A stretch of DNA of 64,000 nt from Bacteroidota bacterium (GCA_013377005.1 JACABE010000001.1:273307-337306), one strand, 5' to 3'. Numbered from the stretch's first letter, positions 1 to 9,689 are shown. Program-made: numbers and translations. The notes: generated from the letters alone by a model not told the origin.

Positions 1-2
1 TC

Positions 3-1022
3 AATGCACATAATCCTGTTGATGATAATTGGATTAAAAAAGATGTTGACAAAGGAATTGCAACCTCTGACTTTAATATAATGCTTATTGGATTTGGGCA
101 AACCGGAATTTCAGTTTTAAAAAGACTTGTTGAATTTGGTCAGTTTGTAGGTTCTGAATTTAATGCAATTATCATCGATAAAGCCATGAATTCTAAAACC
201 GGTAGTTTTAATAACCGTTATCCAGGTTTAATTTCAAATTATAATTTCGACTTTGTAGAAACAGAAGTAGGGAAAGTAGAATATTATGAATTAATAAAGA
301 AAAATCTTAATGAACTTGACTACTTAATAATTACATTGGGTAATGATGCTCTGAATGTTCAGGCCGCATTTGATATTCAGCAATTGGCAAGAAAAATATC
401 AGATAGACCCTTGAAAATACTGGTTCGTTTGAATGATAGTTACGCTTATGACAATCTGTTTCAATCAACTGAAAATATTTCTATTGAAATTTTTGGCAGA
501 GAAAAAGATGTATTTACTGAAGATATAATAATTCGTGCCAGTCTTGAAAAAACAGCAAGAAAAATACATACTTATTACAATGCACAGTCTGATCCATTAA
601 AACGTCAATCATGGGATCAACTATCCAGAATTAAGCAATTGTCGAATATATCTGTTGCAGAACATATTCACACAAAACTGGCTCTTGCAGGACTGACGAT
701 AGCAGATGTAAAACAAATTGGAAATAAAGAACAATTCATTCTAAAAATAGGAGAAGAACGATTGTTAAACATTGCTAAAGGAGAACATCTTAGATGGAAT
801 GCACATCTTTTTGCCAATGGTTGGGTTGAATATAAACTAAACGAAATTCCTGATAAAGCAACATCGAACAAAAACGAAATTAAGAAACTTCATGCATGTC
901 TTGTAAGTTGGGATCAACTTTCAAAAGTCAATAAGCGTTTTAATGAAGATTATTATAAATACGACAGGGAAAATGTCACCAATATTTTCGAATTGATAAA
1001 GAATGGAATATATACAGAGTAA
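3..1022 (+). CDS. NAD-binding (TrkA-N-like) protein with C-terminal RyR-like domain; 5' end cut by window
   Basis: The frame is open to the left edge, so the methionine at position 81 is internal and the true start lies outside. Just after it comes a Rossmann-type loop GFGQTG, followed by alternating strand and helix segments as in TrkA-N/NAD-binding domains (about the first 150 residues). The last 90 or so residues carry a recognisable RyR-type pattern: EHLRWNAHLFANGW, then a conserved HACLVSWDQL and a late YDRENV. In RyR repeats the matching blocks are the E-H-x-x-W helix, GW, P-x-L-V-P and a final YDR. The next gene is also a RyR protein, so the two probably work together. The dinucleotide-binding call is good. 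The biological role is unknown; nucleotide sensing is an inference. Confidence 0.75.
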   Translation, partial: NAHNPVDDNWIKKDVDKGIATSDFNIMLIGFGQTGISVLKRLVEFGQFVGSEFNAIIIDKAMNSKTGSFNNRYPGLISNYNFDFVETEVGKVEYYELIKKNLNELDYLIITLGNDALNVQAAFDIQQLARKISDRPLKILVRLNDSYAYDNLFQSTENISIEIFGREKDVFTEDIIIRASLEKTARKIHTYYNAQSDPLKRQSWDQLSRIKQLSNISVAEHIHTKLALAGLTIADVKQIGNKEQFILKIGEERLLNIAKGEHLRWNAHLFANGWVEYKLNEIPDKATSNKNEIKKLHACLVSWDQLSKVNKRFNEDYYKYDRENVTNIFELIKNGIYTE

Positions 1023-1032
1023 TAAATTAAAA

Positions 1033-1323
1033 ATGAAATTAAGCTATAAACCGCTACCAGTTATTTTGTCAATGCAAAGTATTCCAAAAGAACTCTATGA
1101 GCTGATTGAGAAAATGGCTCAAAATGTTCATGAAGAGTGGGCAGAAGGAAGAATTCGGGAAGGATGGAAATACGGCAAAAAACGTAATGATATCAAAAAA
1201 GAAAATCCCTCACTTGTTCCGTATAAAGAACTTTCTGAATCTGAGAAAGAATATGACAGAAGAACAGTAATTGCTTCAATAAGTTATTTGATTGATAATG
1301 GATTTGAAATCAAAAAAGTATAA
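1033..1323 (+). CDS. Small RyR (ryanodine receptor) domain protein
   Basis: A protein of about 96 residues that is almost entirely one RyR domain (the PF02026 type). Diagnostic blocks are ELIEKMAQNVHEEWAEGRI, REGWKYGKKRND, NPSLVPYKELSESEKEYDR and a final helix. In ryanodine receptors these repeats are phosphorylation and regulatory modules; the bacterial role is not settled. I chose the ATG at 1033. An in-frame ATG at 1003 would overlap the upstream gene by 20 nt and add ten residues that look like read-through of that overlap. The gene follows the upstream RyR gene with about 10 nt between them and is surely cotranscribed with it. Family assignment is strong; function is unknown. Confidence 0.85.
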   Translation: MKLSYKPLPVILSMQSIPKELYELIEKMAQNVHEEWAEGRIREGWKYGKKRNDIKKENPSLVPYKELSESEKEYDRRTVIASISYLIDNGFEIKKV

Positions 1324-1425
1324 TATCTGATTTCTTGTGACTTTTAATCTCATTTAGATTAATTTCCTCATAGCTTTGCTGTTAAAGAATTTATTGTTAA
1401 TAAAATACCTCAAAATATCAATACC

Positions 1426-3597
1426 TTATTTTTCATTTTCCACCAAAACAAAATCCATTTGTTTTTTAGCAATATCTACTCTGATAATCTTTACTTTAAT
1501 TCGGTCGCCCAATTTATATTTGTTTCCGTATCGCTGACCTATTACCTGATAATTATCTTCATCTAAGTAATAAAAATCGTCTGCCATTTGCTTTAAAGAA
1601 ACCATACCTTCGCATTTGTTACCCTCTAATTCCACAAATAGTCCCCATTTGCTTACTCCTGAAATTAAACCAAAGAAAGTTTGTCCTATTTTATCTTGCA
1701 AGTATTCGGCTTGCTTGTACTTGATAGAAGCTCTTTCGGCTTCAGCAGCCTTTTTTTCCATCAATGAGGAATGTTCGCAACTTTCCTCATATTCTTTTTT
1801 GTTTACAGAAGGCTTGCCTTCCATATACATTTCAAGTAATCGATGCACCATTAAATCGGGATAACGACGGATGGGAGATGTAAAATGTGAATAATAAGGA
1901 AAAGCGAGTCCATAATGTCCGATATTATCTGTTGAATAATATGCTTTTGCCATGGTACGAATGGCGATGGTTTCTATCATATTTTCTTCACCTTTGCCTT
2001 CAATGGCTTCGAAAAGATTATTGAAAGAAGTTGCCAGATTCTTGCGTGATCCGGTTTTCATTGTATATCCAAGTTTAGAAAGAAATTGTACGAAAGTACT
2101 CAATTTTTCAGCATTGGGCTCGTCGTGCACACGATATACAAAGGTTTTAGGTATTTCATTGCCCTTTTTTATACCAATATAAGATGCAACTTTTTTGTTG
2201 GCAAGCAACATAAAATCTTCTATCAATCGGTTGGAATCTTTTATTTCTTTAATAAAAACACCCAAAGGTTTACCTTTTTCATCCAACTGAAATTTTACTT
2301 CGGTTGATTTAAAATTGATAGCACCACTTTTGAATCTTTCATCTCGAAGTTTTAAAGCTAATTTATTTAATGTAAGCATTTCTTCAGCATATTCTCCAAC
2401 TTCTGTTTCAATAATATCCTGTGCTTCCTGATAGGTAAATCTTCTGTTGGAGCGAATTACAGTTTTTCCAAACCATTCATTTTTTATATGAGCGTTATCA
2501 TCCATTTCAAAAACTGCTGAAAAGCAAAGTTTGTCTTCGTTGGCATGCAATGAGCAAACACCATTGGCTAAACGTTCGGGCAGCATTGGAATTACACGAT
2601 CTACTAAATAAATAGAAGTTCCTCTTTCGTAAGCTTCTTTGTCGATAAGTGAATTAGGTTGTACGTAGTATGAAACATCTGCAATATGAACACCTACTTC
2701 CCAATGTCCATTTTTTAATTGTTTAATGGAAAGGGCGTCGTCAAAATCCTTAGCATCTTCGGGATCGATAGTAAAAGTGACAATAGAGCGAAAGTCTCTG
2801 CGTTTGTTGATTTCTTTTTCTGGAATAGCTTCAGGAATCCTGTCAGCTTCTTTTTCTACATTGTCCGGAAACTTTAATGGAAAGTTAAGCTCAGCTAAAA
2901 TCGACTGCATTTCAACATTGTTATCACCGGGAATACCTAAAACCTGTATGATTTCGCCGAATGGATTGCTTGCTCTTTCGGGCCAATCAGTAATCCTCGC
3001 CAAAGCTTTCTCTCCATTTTTTGCACCATTTAAGCAATCAAGTGGGATAAAAATATCCACTGGTATATTATTGTTATCAGGCACCAGAAAAGCAAATTTT
3101 TTAGAAACCTGTACAATGCCCACAAACTGTTTGCGAGCTCTTTCGATTACTTCAACCACTTGACCTTCGAGTTTTCTACCTTTGCGACGAGGAAAAAGAA
3201 ACACTTTTACTTTATCGCCATGCATGGCATGATTGGTATTATTGGCTGAAATAAACACATCTTCGCTGTCTTTATTTTTATCAATGATAATATATGCTTT
3301 GCCAGTTTGTTTCATATCTACACTACCAACCACATAAGAATTAGGCATTAAATTTTCGTTGATATAAGAGGGGTTTAGTTTGTATTTTCCACGGCTTTCC
3401 TCTTTAATAGCTTCTGTTTTTACCAGTTTATGAATAACATTTATTACAAGCTCTTTGCTGGCTCTATCGCTGATGCCCATTCTGGCAGATACTTGCTTAT
3501 AATTGAATGCCGAAAAAGGATCGTTGGAAAATATGCGTAATACACTGGTAACAAAAGTATTGTTATTCAGTTCTATTTCTTTTGTTTGTTTTTTCAT
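1426..3597 (-). CDS. rnr: Ribonuclease R
   Basis: A 3'-5' exoribonuclease of the RNase II/RNB family that degrades structured RNA in the cytoplasm. The order is an N-terminal winged helix (about residues 10-75), cold-shock/OB domains (75-230), the RNB catalytic core (about 260-590) and a C-terminal S1 domain (from about 640, with GLISGVSKWGLFVELEG). The catalytic Asp cluster is seen in IDPEDAKDFDDALS near residue 280, and HFTSPIRRYPDLMVHR marks the end of the core. At 723 residues the length is normal. It converges on the RyR gene and is transcribed from its own promoter in the 289-bp gap shared with recJ. Confidence 0.97.
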   Translation of the reverse strand: MKKQTKEIELNNNTFVTSVLRIFSNDPFSAFNYKQVSARMGISDRASKELVINVIHKLVKTEAIKEESRGKYKLNPSYINENLMPNSYVVGSVDMKQTGKAYIIIDKNKDSEDVFISANNTNHAMHGDKVKVFLFPRRKGRKLEGQVVEVIERARKQFVGIVQVSKKFAFLVPDNNNIPVDIFIPLDCLNGAKNGEKALARITDWPERASNPFGEIIQVLGIPGDNNVEMQSILAELNFPLKFPDNVEKEADRIPEAIPEKEINKRRDFRSIVTFTIDPEDAKDFDDALSIKQLKNGHWEVGVHIADVSYYVQPNSLIDKEAYERGTSIYLVDRVIPMLPERLANGVCSLHANEDKLCFSAVFEMDDNAHIKNEWFGKTVIRSNRRFTYQEAQDIIETEVGEYAEEMLTLNKLALKLRDERFKSGAINFKSTEVKFQLDEKGKPLGVFIKEIKDSNRLIEDFMLLANKKVASYIGIKKGNEIPKTFVYRVHDEPNAEKLSTFVQFLSKLGYTMKTGSRKNLATSFNNLFEAIEGKGEENMIETIAIRTMAKAYYSTDNIGHYGLAFPYYSHFTSPIRRYPDLMVHRLLEMYMEGKPSVNKKEYEESCEHSSLMEKKAAEAERASIKYKQAEYLQDKIGQTFFGLISGVSKWGLFVELEGNKCEGMVSLKQMADDFYYLDEDNYQVIGQRYGNKYKLGDRIKVKIIRVDIAKKQMDFVLVENEK

Positions 3598-3693
3598 AAA
3601 GAAAATTATAAAGTAAGAAAAAAAATAAGTAATGGTAAAGCATTAAGTTAGCGATTGCAATTAGTATGTGGCTTTCACACTAAATTATCACAT

Positions 3694-3726
3694 CAAAATT
3701 ACATCTTATTTGCCAATATTAACAAA
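3694..3726 (-). promoter_or_regulatory. Putative Bacteroidota promoter of rnr
   Basis: Read on the minus strand there is a TTTG (-33 type) at 3726-3723, 21 bp, then TAATTTTG at 3701-3694, matching TTTG-N19-21-TAnnTTTG. It implies a leader of about 90 nt before rnr. Prediction from sequence only. Confidence 0.5.
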
Positions 3727-3886
3727 TTAAATATAAAAATGATTTTAGGGATTTATTTTTTTCTACAATCAAATCTTTCATAATTAATAATTTAAAAATT
3801 TATGTTTGATTTTTTTTGTTTTTTGCAAAATTTGGGTAGTTATCTTAAATATATTATCGTAATTTTACAAAACTAAAAAAGCAAGC

Positions 3887-5635
3887 ATGGAAAAGAGGTG
3901 GGTTTTAAAGAAACAAGGTGATAATAAAATAATAACAGACTTACAGCAAGCATTGAATATTGATATTCATTTGGCAAATTTATTGGTCCAAAGAGGTATT
4001 TATACATTTGATGAAGCAAAATCTTTTTTCCGTCCTCAACTTTCTGCTCTTCATGATCCTTTTTTGATGAAAGATATGGATATTGCTATCCAGCGTATTG
4101 AAACAGCCTTTCAACAAGAACAAAAAATATTGGTTTATGGCGATTATGATGTGGATGGATGCAGTGCTGTGGCTTTGGTTTATTCTTTTTTAAAAGAAAT
4201 ATATAAAAATGTAGATTTCTATATTCCTGATAGATATTCAGAAGGATATGGTATTTCTTACAAAGGGATTGATTTTGCAGCAGACAATAACTTCAAACTG
4301 ATTATTGCCCTAGATTGTGGTATAAAAGCTACAGATCAAATAGCGTATGCCAATGGCAAAGGAGTTGATTTTATCATTGGCGATCACCATCGACCGGGAG
4401 AAATACTTCCTGCTGCGGTTGCTGTATTGGATCCTAAAAGACTAGACTCAACCTATCCTTACAACGAATTATCTGGTTGTGGTATCGGGTTTAAAATAGT
4501 ACAGGCTTACATCCAAAAAAACAATATTCCTTTTCAGAAAATTGAAAAATATCTCGATTTGGTTGCCATTAGTATTGCAGCTGATATTGTCCCTATTACT
4601 GGTGAAAACAGGATATTGGCTTATTATGGATTGAAATTAATCAATTCTAATCCACGACCTGGCATAGAAGCTGTGTTGAGATATAGCAATGTTTGTAAAA
4701 ATGAATTATACACAACAGAAAATGAATTATTTTTTAAACGCGGACTCACCATCAACGATCTTGTTTTTCTGATTAGTCCGCGTATTAATGCAGCCGGACG
4801 TATAGAAACAGGTCGTAGCTCTGTGGAACTACTTATTTGTAAAGATCTGGAGGCAGCTATGGTATTTGGCGAACAAATCAACAATAACAATACCGAACGA
4901 AAAAGTCTGGACGCCACTGCTACACAACAAGCATTAGAGTTTATAAATAAGGATGAATTTTTATCAAAAAGCAAAAGCACTGTAATATTTAATCCTGAAT
5001 GGCACAAAGGTGTGGTGGGTATTGTAGCTTCGCGTTTAACGGAAGAATATTATCGCCCTACCATTGTACTTACACAATCCAATGGCTTAATTACCGGTTC
5101 GGCCAGAAGTGTAAAAGATTTTGATATTTACGATGCTATTGAAGCCTGTAGTGAATTATTAGAACATTTTGGCGGGCATAAATATGCAGCCGGATTGTCG
5201 CTGAAACCTGAAAATCTGGATGCTTTTCGTATGCAATTTGAAGAAGTAGTAAGTTCAAGCATTACAGTTGAAATGCAAACACCAGAAATTGAAATTGACG
5301 ATTGTATTCAATTAAAGGATATCAATAATAAATTTTATAATATTCTTAAACAATTTGCTCCATTCGGACCAGGTAATATGTCACCTGTTTTTCAGACAGA
5401 TAATGTGAAAGATGCAGGATATTCGCGCATTGTAGGGAATAATCACATCAAATTATCAGTAATCAGCCCGGATGTGGCAAGCTATCCGATATCCGGAATT
5501 GCATTTCAGCAAGGAGAATATTTTTCTGCTATTCAAAAAGGATTTCCTTTTTCTATCTCCTATCATATTGAAGAAAATGAATGGAATGGAAAAACTTCAT
5601 TGCAATTGAATGTAAAGGACATTAGATTTGAATAA
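3887..5635 (+). CDS. recJ: Single-stranded-DNA-specific exonuclease RecJ
   Basis: A 5'-3' ssDNA exonuclease for recombination and mismatch or base-excision repair. It is a DHH-family phosphoesterase: motif I is YGDYDVDGCSA near residue 85, and the DHH motif proper is GDHHRPGE near residue 165. A DHHA1-type segment follows, with GRIETGRSS and later GGHKYAAGLS, and a C-terminal RecJ OB-like domain. At 582 residues it is typical in length. It starts with an ATG after the A-rich leader AAAAAAGCAAGC. It is divergent from rnr, and I see no operon partner. Confidence 0.96.
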   Translation: MEKRWVLKKQGDNKIITDLQQALNIDIHLANLLVQRGIYTFDEAKSFFRPQLSALHDPFLMKDMDIAIQRIETAFQQEQKILVYGDYDVDGCSAVALVYSFLKEIYKNVDFYIPDRYSEGYGISYKGIDFAADNNFKLIIALDCGIKATDQIAYANGKGVDFIIGDHHRPGEILPAAVAVLDPKRLDSTYPYNELSGCGIGFKIVQAYIQKNNIPFQKIEKYLDLVAISIAADIVPITGENRILAYYGLKLINSNPRPGIEAVLRYSNVCKNELYTTENELFFKRGLTINDLVFLISPRINAAGRIETGRSSVELLICKDLEAAMVFGEQINNNNTERKSLDATATQQALEFINKDEFLSKSKSTVIFNPEWHKGVVGIVASRLTEEYYRPTIVLTQSNGLITGSARSVKDFDIYDAIEACSELLEHFGGHKYAAGLSLKPENLDAFRMQFEEVVSSSITVEMQTPEIEIDDCIQLKDINNKFYNILKQFAPFGPGNMSPVFQTDNVKDAGYSRIVGNNHIKLSVISPDVASYPISGIAFQQGEYFSAIQKGFPFSISYHIEENEWNGKTSLQLNVKDIRFE

Positions 5636-5928
5636 TAAGTTGGTATATAATCTTCTATAGGACTTTCCCCAAAGTATAGAATAATAATTTTCTTCGGAAA
5701 AGAAAAGCTATTACTAAACACTTCGGAAAAGAATTCAATTATTTCCCCTTTTTACTTAGTGAAATTAAAATACACATATTCAGTCGGTAACAAATATAAT
5801 CGGTCGATACGTAGATATAATCTTATAATATATACAACGGGTTATTAAAATAAAAAGATGTATTTATAGATAGAATCTACCGTTCCTTATTTCTTCCAAT
5901 CAATCTTATGAGTATTCCTAAAAATTTG
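5636..5928. other. Gene-free spacer between recJ and pheT with a UUCG hairpin and a 13-bp direct repeat
   Basis: No credible coding potential. A small hairpin TTTTC-TTCG-GAAAA lies at 5688-5701; UUCG is a very stable tetraloop, so this may be the weak recJ terminator. The 13-mer CTTCGGAAAAGAA occurs twice, at 5692-5704 and 5721-5733. The rest is AT-rich leader before the pheT promoter. Confidence 0.5.
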
Positions 5929-5936
5929 TAATTTTG
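5929..5936 (+). promoter_or_regulatory. Putative -7 element of pheT
   Basis: TAATTTTG matches the Bacteroidota -7 consensus TAnnTTTG and sits 21 bp before the pheT ATG. It overlaps the upstream in-frame start at 5934, which argues against that start. I see no clear -33 TTTG. Confidence 0.5.
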
Positions 5937-5957
5937 CTTTTTAAAATATTTGGACTT

Positions 5958-8423
5958 ATGAAGATTTCATATAACTGGCTGAAAACATATTTAAACATTG
6001 ACTTAACGGCTGAAAGTGCAGGGCAATTGCTTACCGATTGCGGGCTGGAAGTAGAGGGTATAGAAAAAATAGAATCTATCAAAGGTGGATTGCAGGGTAT
6101 TGTGATAGGCGAAGTAAAAAGCTGCAGCAAACATCCCGATGCTGATAAATTAAGCATTACCACTGTGGATGTTGGTGCCGAAGAACTGCTTCACATCGTT
6201 TGCGGTGCACCCAATGTGGCTAGTGGACAAAAAGTAGCCGTTGCTACGATAGGAGCTGTGCTATACAATGGTGATGAATCTTTTACCATTAAGAAATCAA
6301 AAATCCGTGGCGAAGTTTCGGAAGGTATGATATGTGCCGAAGATGAATTGGGGCTGGGTCATTCGCATGCAGGCATTATGGTGTTGGATTCTTCTGTAGC
6401 TGTGGGCACTGCTGCCAGTAGCTATTTTAAGATAGAAGACGATTATATGCTGGAAATCGGCCTCACACCCAATCGTTCGGATGCTATTTCGCATATAGGT
6501 GTGGCTCGCGATTTGGCTGCGGTTATCAATAATCTGGCGGATACTGCTACGAAAGTTGAATTAAAATTACCGAGTGTTGATGCATTCAACATCGACAATC
6601 ATAACTTGCCTATTGAAGTTATTGTTGAAGATATCCAGGCTTGTCCCCGTTATACCGGCATTACCATTTCGGGTATCGAAGTAAAAGAATCGCCCGATTG
6701 GCTGAAGAATAAGCTAAAAACCATTGGCATACGGTCTATCAACAATATAGTAGATATTACCAATTTTGTTTTGTTTGAAACCGGACAACCTTTGCATGCT
6801 TTTGATGCCGATAAAATTGAAGGGAAGAAAGTAATCGTTAAAAAATTAGCCAAAGGAATATCTTTCCTTACGCTCGACGGTATCGAACGCAAACTATCCG
6901 GTGAAGATCTGATGATTTGCAATGCCAACGAAGGCATGTGCATAGCCGGTGTTTTTGGCGGGGCAAAATCGGGTGTTACCACAACAACCAAAAATATATT
7001 TCTCGAAAGTGCTTATTTTGATGCCACCACTATTCGCAAAACCTCTAAGTTTCACGGTTTGAAAACCGATGCGTCTTTCCGTTACGAACGTGGCTGTGAT
7101 CCTAATATTACAGTGTATGCACTCAAACGTGCCATATTGCTGATTAAAGAATTAGCCGGCGGCAGTGTTTCGTCTGAAATTATGGATGTATACCCAACAC
7201 CCATTGAACGCAAATGTGTTGAAATCAGTTATCAGAATACCTATCGTTTGATCGGGAAAGTGATAGAAAAGAACATCATTAAAAACATTCTGACTTCGCT
7301 GGAAATTGAAATTACCAACGAAACCGAAGAAGGTTTGAGTTTGCTGATTCCTACCAACAAGGTAGATGTGGTTCGCGAAGCCGATGTAATTGAAGAGATT
7401 CTGCGTATTTATGGTTACAACAACGTTGAAATAGGAAGTGGTTTGCGCTCCAGTATTTCTTATGTATCCAAACCGGATAAAGAAAAAGTACAAAATACGA
7501 TTTCAAATTACCTTAGCAATAATAGCTTTGTGGAAATCATGAACAATTCGCTCACAAGTTCTGATTATGTGAATAAAATTGCAGATTTCAATCCTATCCA
7601 CAACGTAAAGATATTAAATCCATTGAGCAAAGAACTGGATGTAATGCGTCAGAGCCTTTTGTTTGGTGGGTTGGAAAGTATCAGTTACAATATCAACCGC
7701 AAAACAAGCGATTTGAAACTGTACGAATTCGGGAATACTTATACTTACAATGCTGAGGTGGGTGCAGAAGTTAATGTCACCAAACGTTTTAAAGAAGAAA
7801 AACATTTAGCTGTTTTTGTAAGCGGCAAAAAATATGCTGAAAGCTGGAACGTTGCTGCTTCCAATACCGACTTTTTTAACCTGAAAGCGCATGTAACAAA
7901 TATATTAAATCGTTTGCGTATCAATATTGATAAACTGAATGTAAACACGATTTCGAATTCTATTTTCGAGGAAGCACTGGAATATACTTCCAATGGAAAA
8001 GCAGTACTTACTTATGGCAGTCTGCATCCCCAATTACTTGCTTCCTTTGATATCAAACAAGCTGTTTTTTATGCCGACTTCCAATGGGATACTATCATTA
8101 AAATGATTCCCAATGCTGAGGTAGTTTATACCGAAGTATCTAAATTTCCTGAAGTCCGCCGCGATTTGGCATTATTGATTAATAAAGAAGTTAGTTTTGC
8201 TGAAATTGTAAAGCTTGCTTATCAGACAGAAAAAAATCTGTTGAAAAAAGTCAATCTTTTCGATGTGTATGAAGGCGATAAATTAGAAGCCGGCAAAAAA
8301 TCTTATGCAGTAAGCTTTACGATACAGGATCAGGAAAAAACCCTCAATGATAAACAGATTGATGGTATCATGAACCGATTGATAAAGGTATATGTTGAAA
8401 AACTGCAGGCTGTAATCAGGTAA
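5958..8423 (+). CDS. pheT: Phenylalanine--tRNA ligase beta subunit
   Basis: The beta chain of the heterotetrameric PheRS, which charges tRNA-Phe. It begins MKISYNWLK, the usual PheT N-terminus. An in-frame ATG eight codons earlier would lie inside the promoter -7 element, so the downstream start was chosen (821 aa). Domains in order: EMAP-like tRNA-binding domain (about 40-150, with HPDADKLS and VCGAPNV), B3/B4 editing region (about 210-390, with GQPLHAFDADKI), B5 region, and a C-terminal FDX-ACB anticodon-binding domain (last 95 residues, with SKFPEVRRDLALL). The alpha subunit pheS is not adjacent. Confidence 0.97.
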   Translation: MKISYNWLKTYLNIDLTAESAGQLLTDCGLEVEGIEKIESIKGGLQGIVIGEVKSCSKHPDADKLSITTVDVGAEELLHIVCGAPNVASGQKVAVATIGAVLYNGDESFTIKKSKIRGEVSEGMICAEDELGLGHSHAGIMVLDSSVAVGTAASSYFKIEDDYMLEIGLTPNRSDAISHIGVARDLAAVINNLADTATKVELKLPSVDAFNIDNHNLPIEVIVEDIQACPRYTGITISGIEVKESPDWLKNKLKTIGIRSINNIVDITNFVLFETGQPLHAFDADKIEGKKVIVKKLAKGISFLTLDGIERKLSGEDLMICNANEGMCIAGVFGGAKSGVTTTTKNIFLESAYFDATTIRKTSKFHGLKTDASFRYERGCDPNITVYALKRAILLIKELAGGSVSSEIMDVYPTPIERKCVEISYQNTYRLIGKVIEKNIIKNILTSLEIEITNETEEGLSLLIPTNKVDVVREADVIEEILRIYGYNNVEIGSGLRSSISYVSKPDKEKVQNTISNYLSNNSFVEIMNNSLTSSDYVNKIADFNPIHNVKILNPLSKELDVMRQSLLFGGLESISYNINRKTSDLKLYEFGNTYTYNAEVGAEVNVTKRFKEEKHLAVFVSGKKYAESWNVAASNTDFFNLKAHVTNILNRLRINIDKLNVNTISNSIFEEALEYTSNGKAVLTYGSLHPQLLASFDIKQAVFYADFQWDTIIKMIPNAEVVYTEVSKFPEVRRDLALLINKEVSFAEIVKLAYQTEKNLLKKVNLFDVYEGDKLEAGKKSYAVSFTIQDQEKTLNDKQIDGIMNRLIKVYVEKLQAVIR

Positions 8424-8476
8424 CTTTCTTTTAAAAACATGTTCATAAAGCTTGTTTTTTTCAATCGAATTATCAT

Positions 8477-8484
8477 TATCTTTG
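8477..8484 (+). promoter_or_regulatory. Putative -7 element for the outer-membrane barrel gene
   Basis: TATCTTTG is an exact TAnnTTTG match 13 bp before the ATG at 8498. A TTG at 8452-8454 could serve as the -33 element with 22 bp spacing. It suggests the barrel gene and the overlapping ubiX are transcribed together from here. Confidence 0.55.
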
Positions 8485-8497
8485 TTGAAAAATACTT

Positions 8498-9124
8498 ATG
8501 ATGAAGACAAAAATCATTTTAATATTCGTTTTTTTATCTTCTGCACTTTTGGTTAATGCTCAATATTTCAATGCCGGCATTAAAGCAGGAGTTGTAGGTT
8601 CTCAGGTTGACGGAGATGGCTTTGGAGGCTACGATAAATTAGGTTTAGATGCGGGATTGTTCGTTAATTATCAGCTTTCGATGCGTACTGCCTTGCAATT
8701 TGAAATGGAATATATCCAAAAAGGAAGTAGTCATTCTCCCAATGTTGAAAAAGGAGATTACAGTCAGTATAAAATGAGGGTAAATTATCTGCAATTGCCT
8801 GTTTTATTTCAATATAAATTGGCTCAAAACTTTTCTGTTGAAACAGGTCCGGCTTTTGGTCTATTATTAAGTAATTACGAAGAACGCGACCAATGGGAAA
8901 TTGAAAGCAATCCTTTCCGAAAATTTGCACTAAGCTGGATTGTAGGAGTAAACTACAAAATCTCCGAAAATTGGAATGCGAATTTTCGCTATGATTATTC
9001 TTTAATGGGTATACGACAGAAACCAGCTCCTTTCGACCGATATATTTTCTTTCAGTATGGACAATTTTGCAATACGCTTGTGATTTCAATTCAATATATA
9101 ATCAATCATGCCAAAGCAAAATAA
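8498..9124 (+). CDS. Outer-membrane beta-barrel protein (PorT-like family)
   Basis: A 208-residue protein with a signal peptide (TKIILIFVFLSSALLVNA, then QYFNAGIKAGV). After it come amphipathic beta strands typical of the small Bacteroidota barrels (OMP_b-brl_2/PorT-like), ending in an aromatic-rich strand. Such proteins sit in the outer membrane; the substrate or partner cannot be read from sequence. Its 3' end overlaps ubiX by 17 nt, so the two are cotranscribed although no functional link is obvious. It is a member of a broad family rather than a specific orthologue. Confidence 0.8.
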   Translation: MMKTKIILIFVFLSSALLVNAQYFNAGIKAGVVGSQVDGDGFGGYDKLGLDAGLFVNYQLSMRTALQFEMEYIQKGSSHSPNVEKGDYSQYKMRVNYLQLPVLFQYKLAQNFSVETGPAFGLLLSNYEERDQWEIESNPFRKFALSWIVGVNYKISENWNANFRYDYSLMGIRQKPAPFDRYIFFQYGQFCNTLVISIQYIINHAKAK

Positions 9125-9689
9125 AATCAAAATCGCGATAGGTGTTACCGGTGCCAGTGGTGCCATTTATGCCAAAGCTCTATTTGCTAAGATGCAGTTA
9201 TTATCCGATCAAATTGCAGAAGTGGGGGTAGTATTTACCGAAAATGCAAGGCAAGTTTGGGAATTTGAAATGAATGATGATGAGTACAAGAATTTGCCGT
9301 TTAAAATCTATCAAGCAAATGATTTCTATGCTCCTTTTGCATCAGGTTCTGCCAATTACGACGCATTAATTGTTTGCCCTTGCACCATGGGAACGCTTGG
9401 GAAAATAGCTTCAGGAATGGCAAACGATTTGATTTGTCGTGCAGCTGATGTAATGCTAAAGGAAAGAAAGAAATTGATACTCGTTACCCGTGAAACACCG
9501 CTAAATCTGATACATATTAATAACATGAAAACTGTAACCGAAGCCGGAGGAATTATTTGTCCTGCAACACCTTCTTTTTACAGTAAACCCCAAACTATTG
9601 AAGAAGTAGCTGCAACTGTTATTGACAGAGTGCTTCAACTTGTTGGTTTGGATCAGGAAACATATCAGTGGGGAGAAAGGAATACTTAG
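9108..9689 (+). CDS. ubiX: UbiX-family flavin prenyltransferase
   Basis: This family makes prenylated FMN, the cofactor of UbiD-type decarboxylases. Hallmarks are VTGASGAIYAKAL at the N-terminus (FMN-binding loop), CPCTMGTLGKIASGMANDLICRAADV in two adjacent blocks, LVTRETPLNLIHINNM and a final PATPSFY. The length, 193 aa, is right. No ubiD gene lies nearby, so its partner decarboxylase is elsewhere. The last two codons and the stop codon (AAT ACT TAG) fall inside the first unit of a nonamer tandem repeat, so the repeat forms the end of the gene. Confidence 0.93.
   Translation: MPKQNKIKIAIGVTGASGAIYAKALFAKMQLLSDQIAEVGVVFTENARQVWEFEMNDDEYKNLPFKIYQANDFYAPFASGSANYDALIVCPCTMGTLGKIASGMANDLICRAADVMLKERKKLILVTRETPLNLIHINNMKTVTEAGGIICPATPSFYSKPQTIEEVAATVIDRVLQLVGLDQETYQWGERNT

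Noticed and set aside
2726-3163. Antisense open frame of 145 codons inside rnr
   Set aside because: Lies wholly opposite the RNB core of RNase R; composition is Ser/Leu/Ile-rich as expected of a shadow frame, and no motif is seen.
5934-5957. Upstream ATG for pheT
   Set aside because: Overlaps the predicted -7 element and adds residues not found before the typical MKISYNWL start.
8664-9089. Antisense 141-codon ORF in the small barrel gene
   Set aside because: The plus-strand gene has a signal peptide, a consensus promoter and barrel strands; the antisense frame has no recognisable features.
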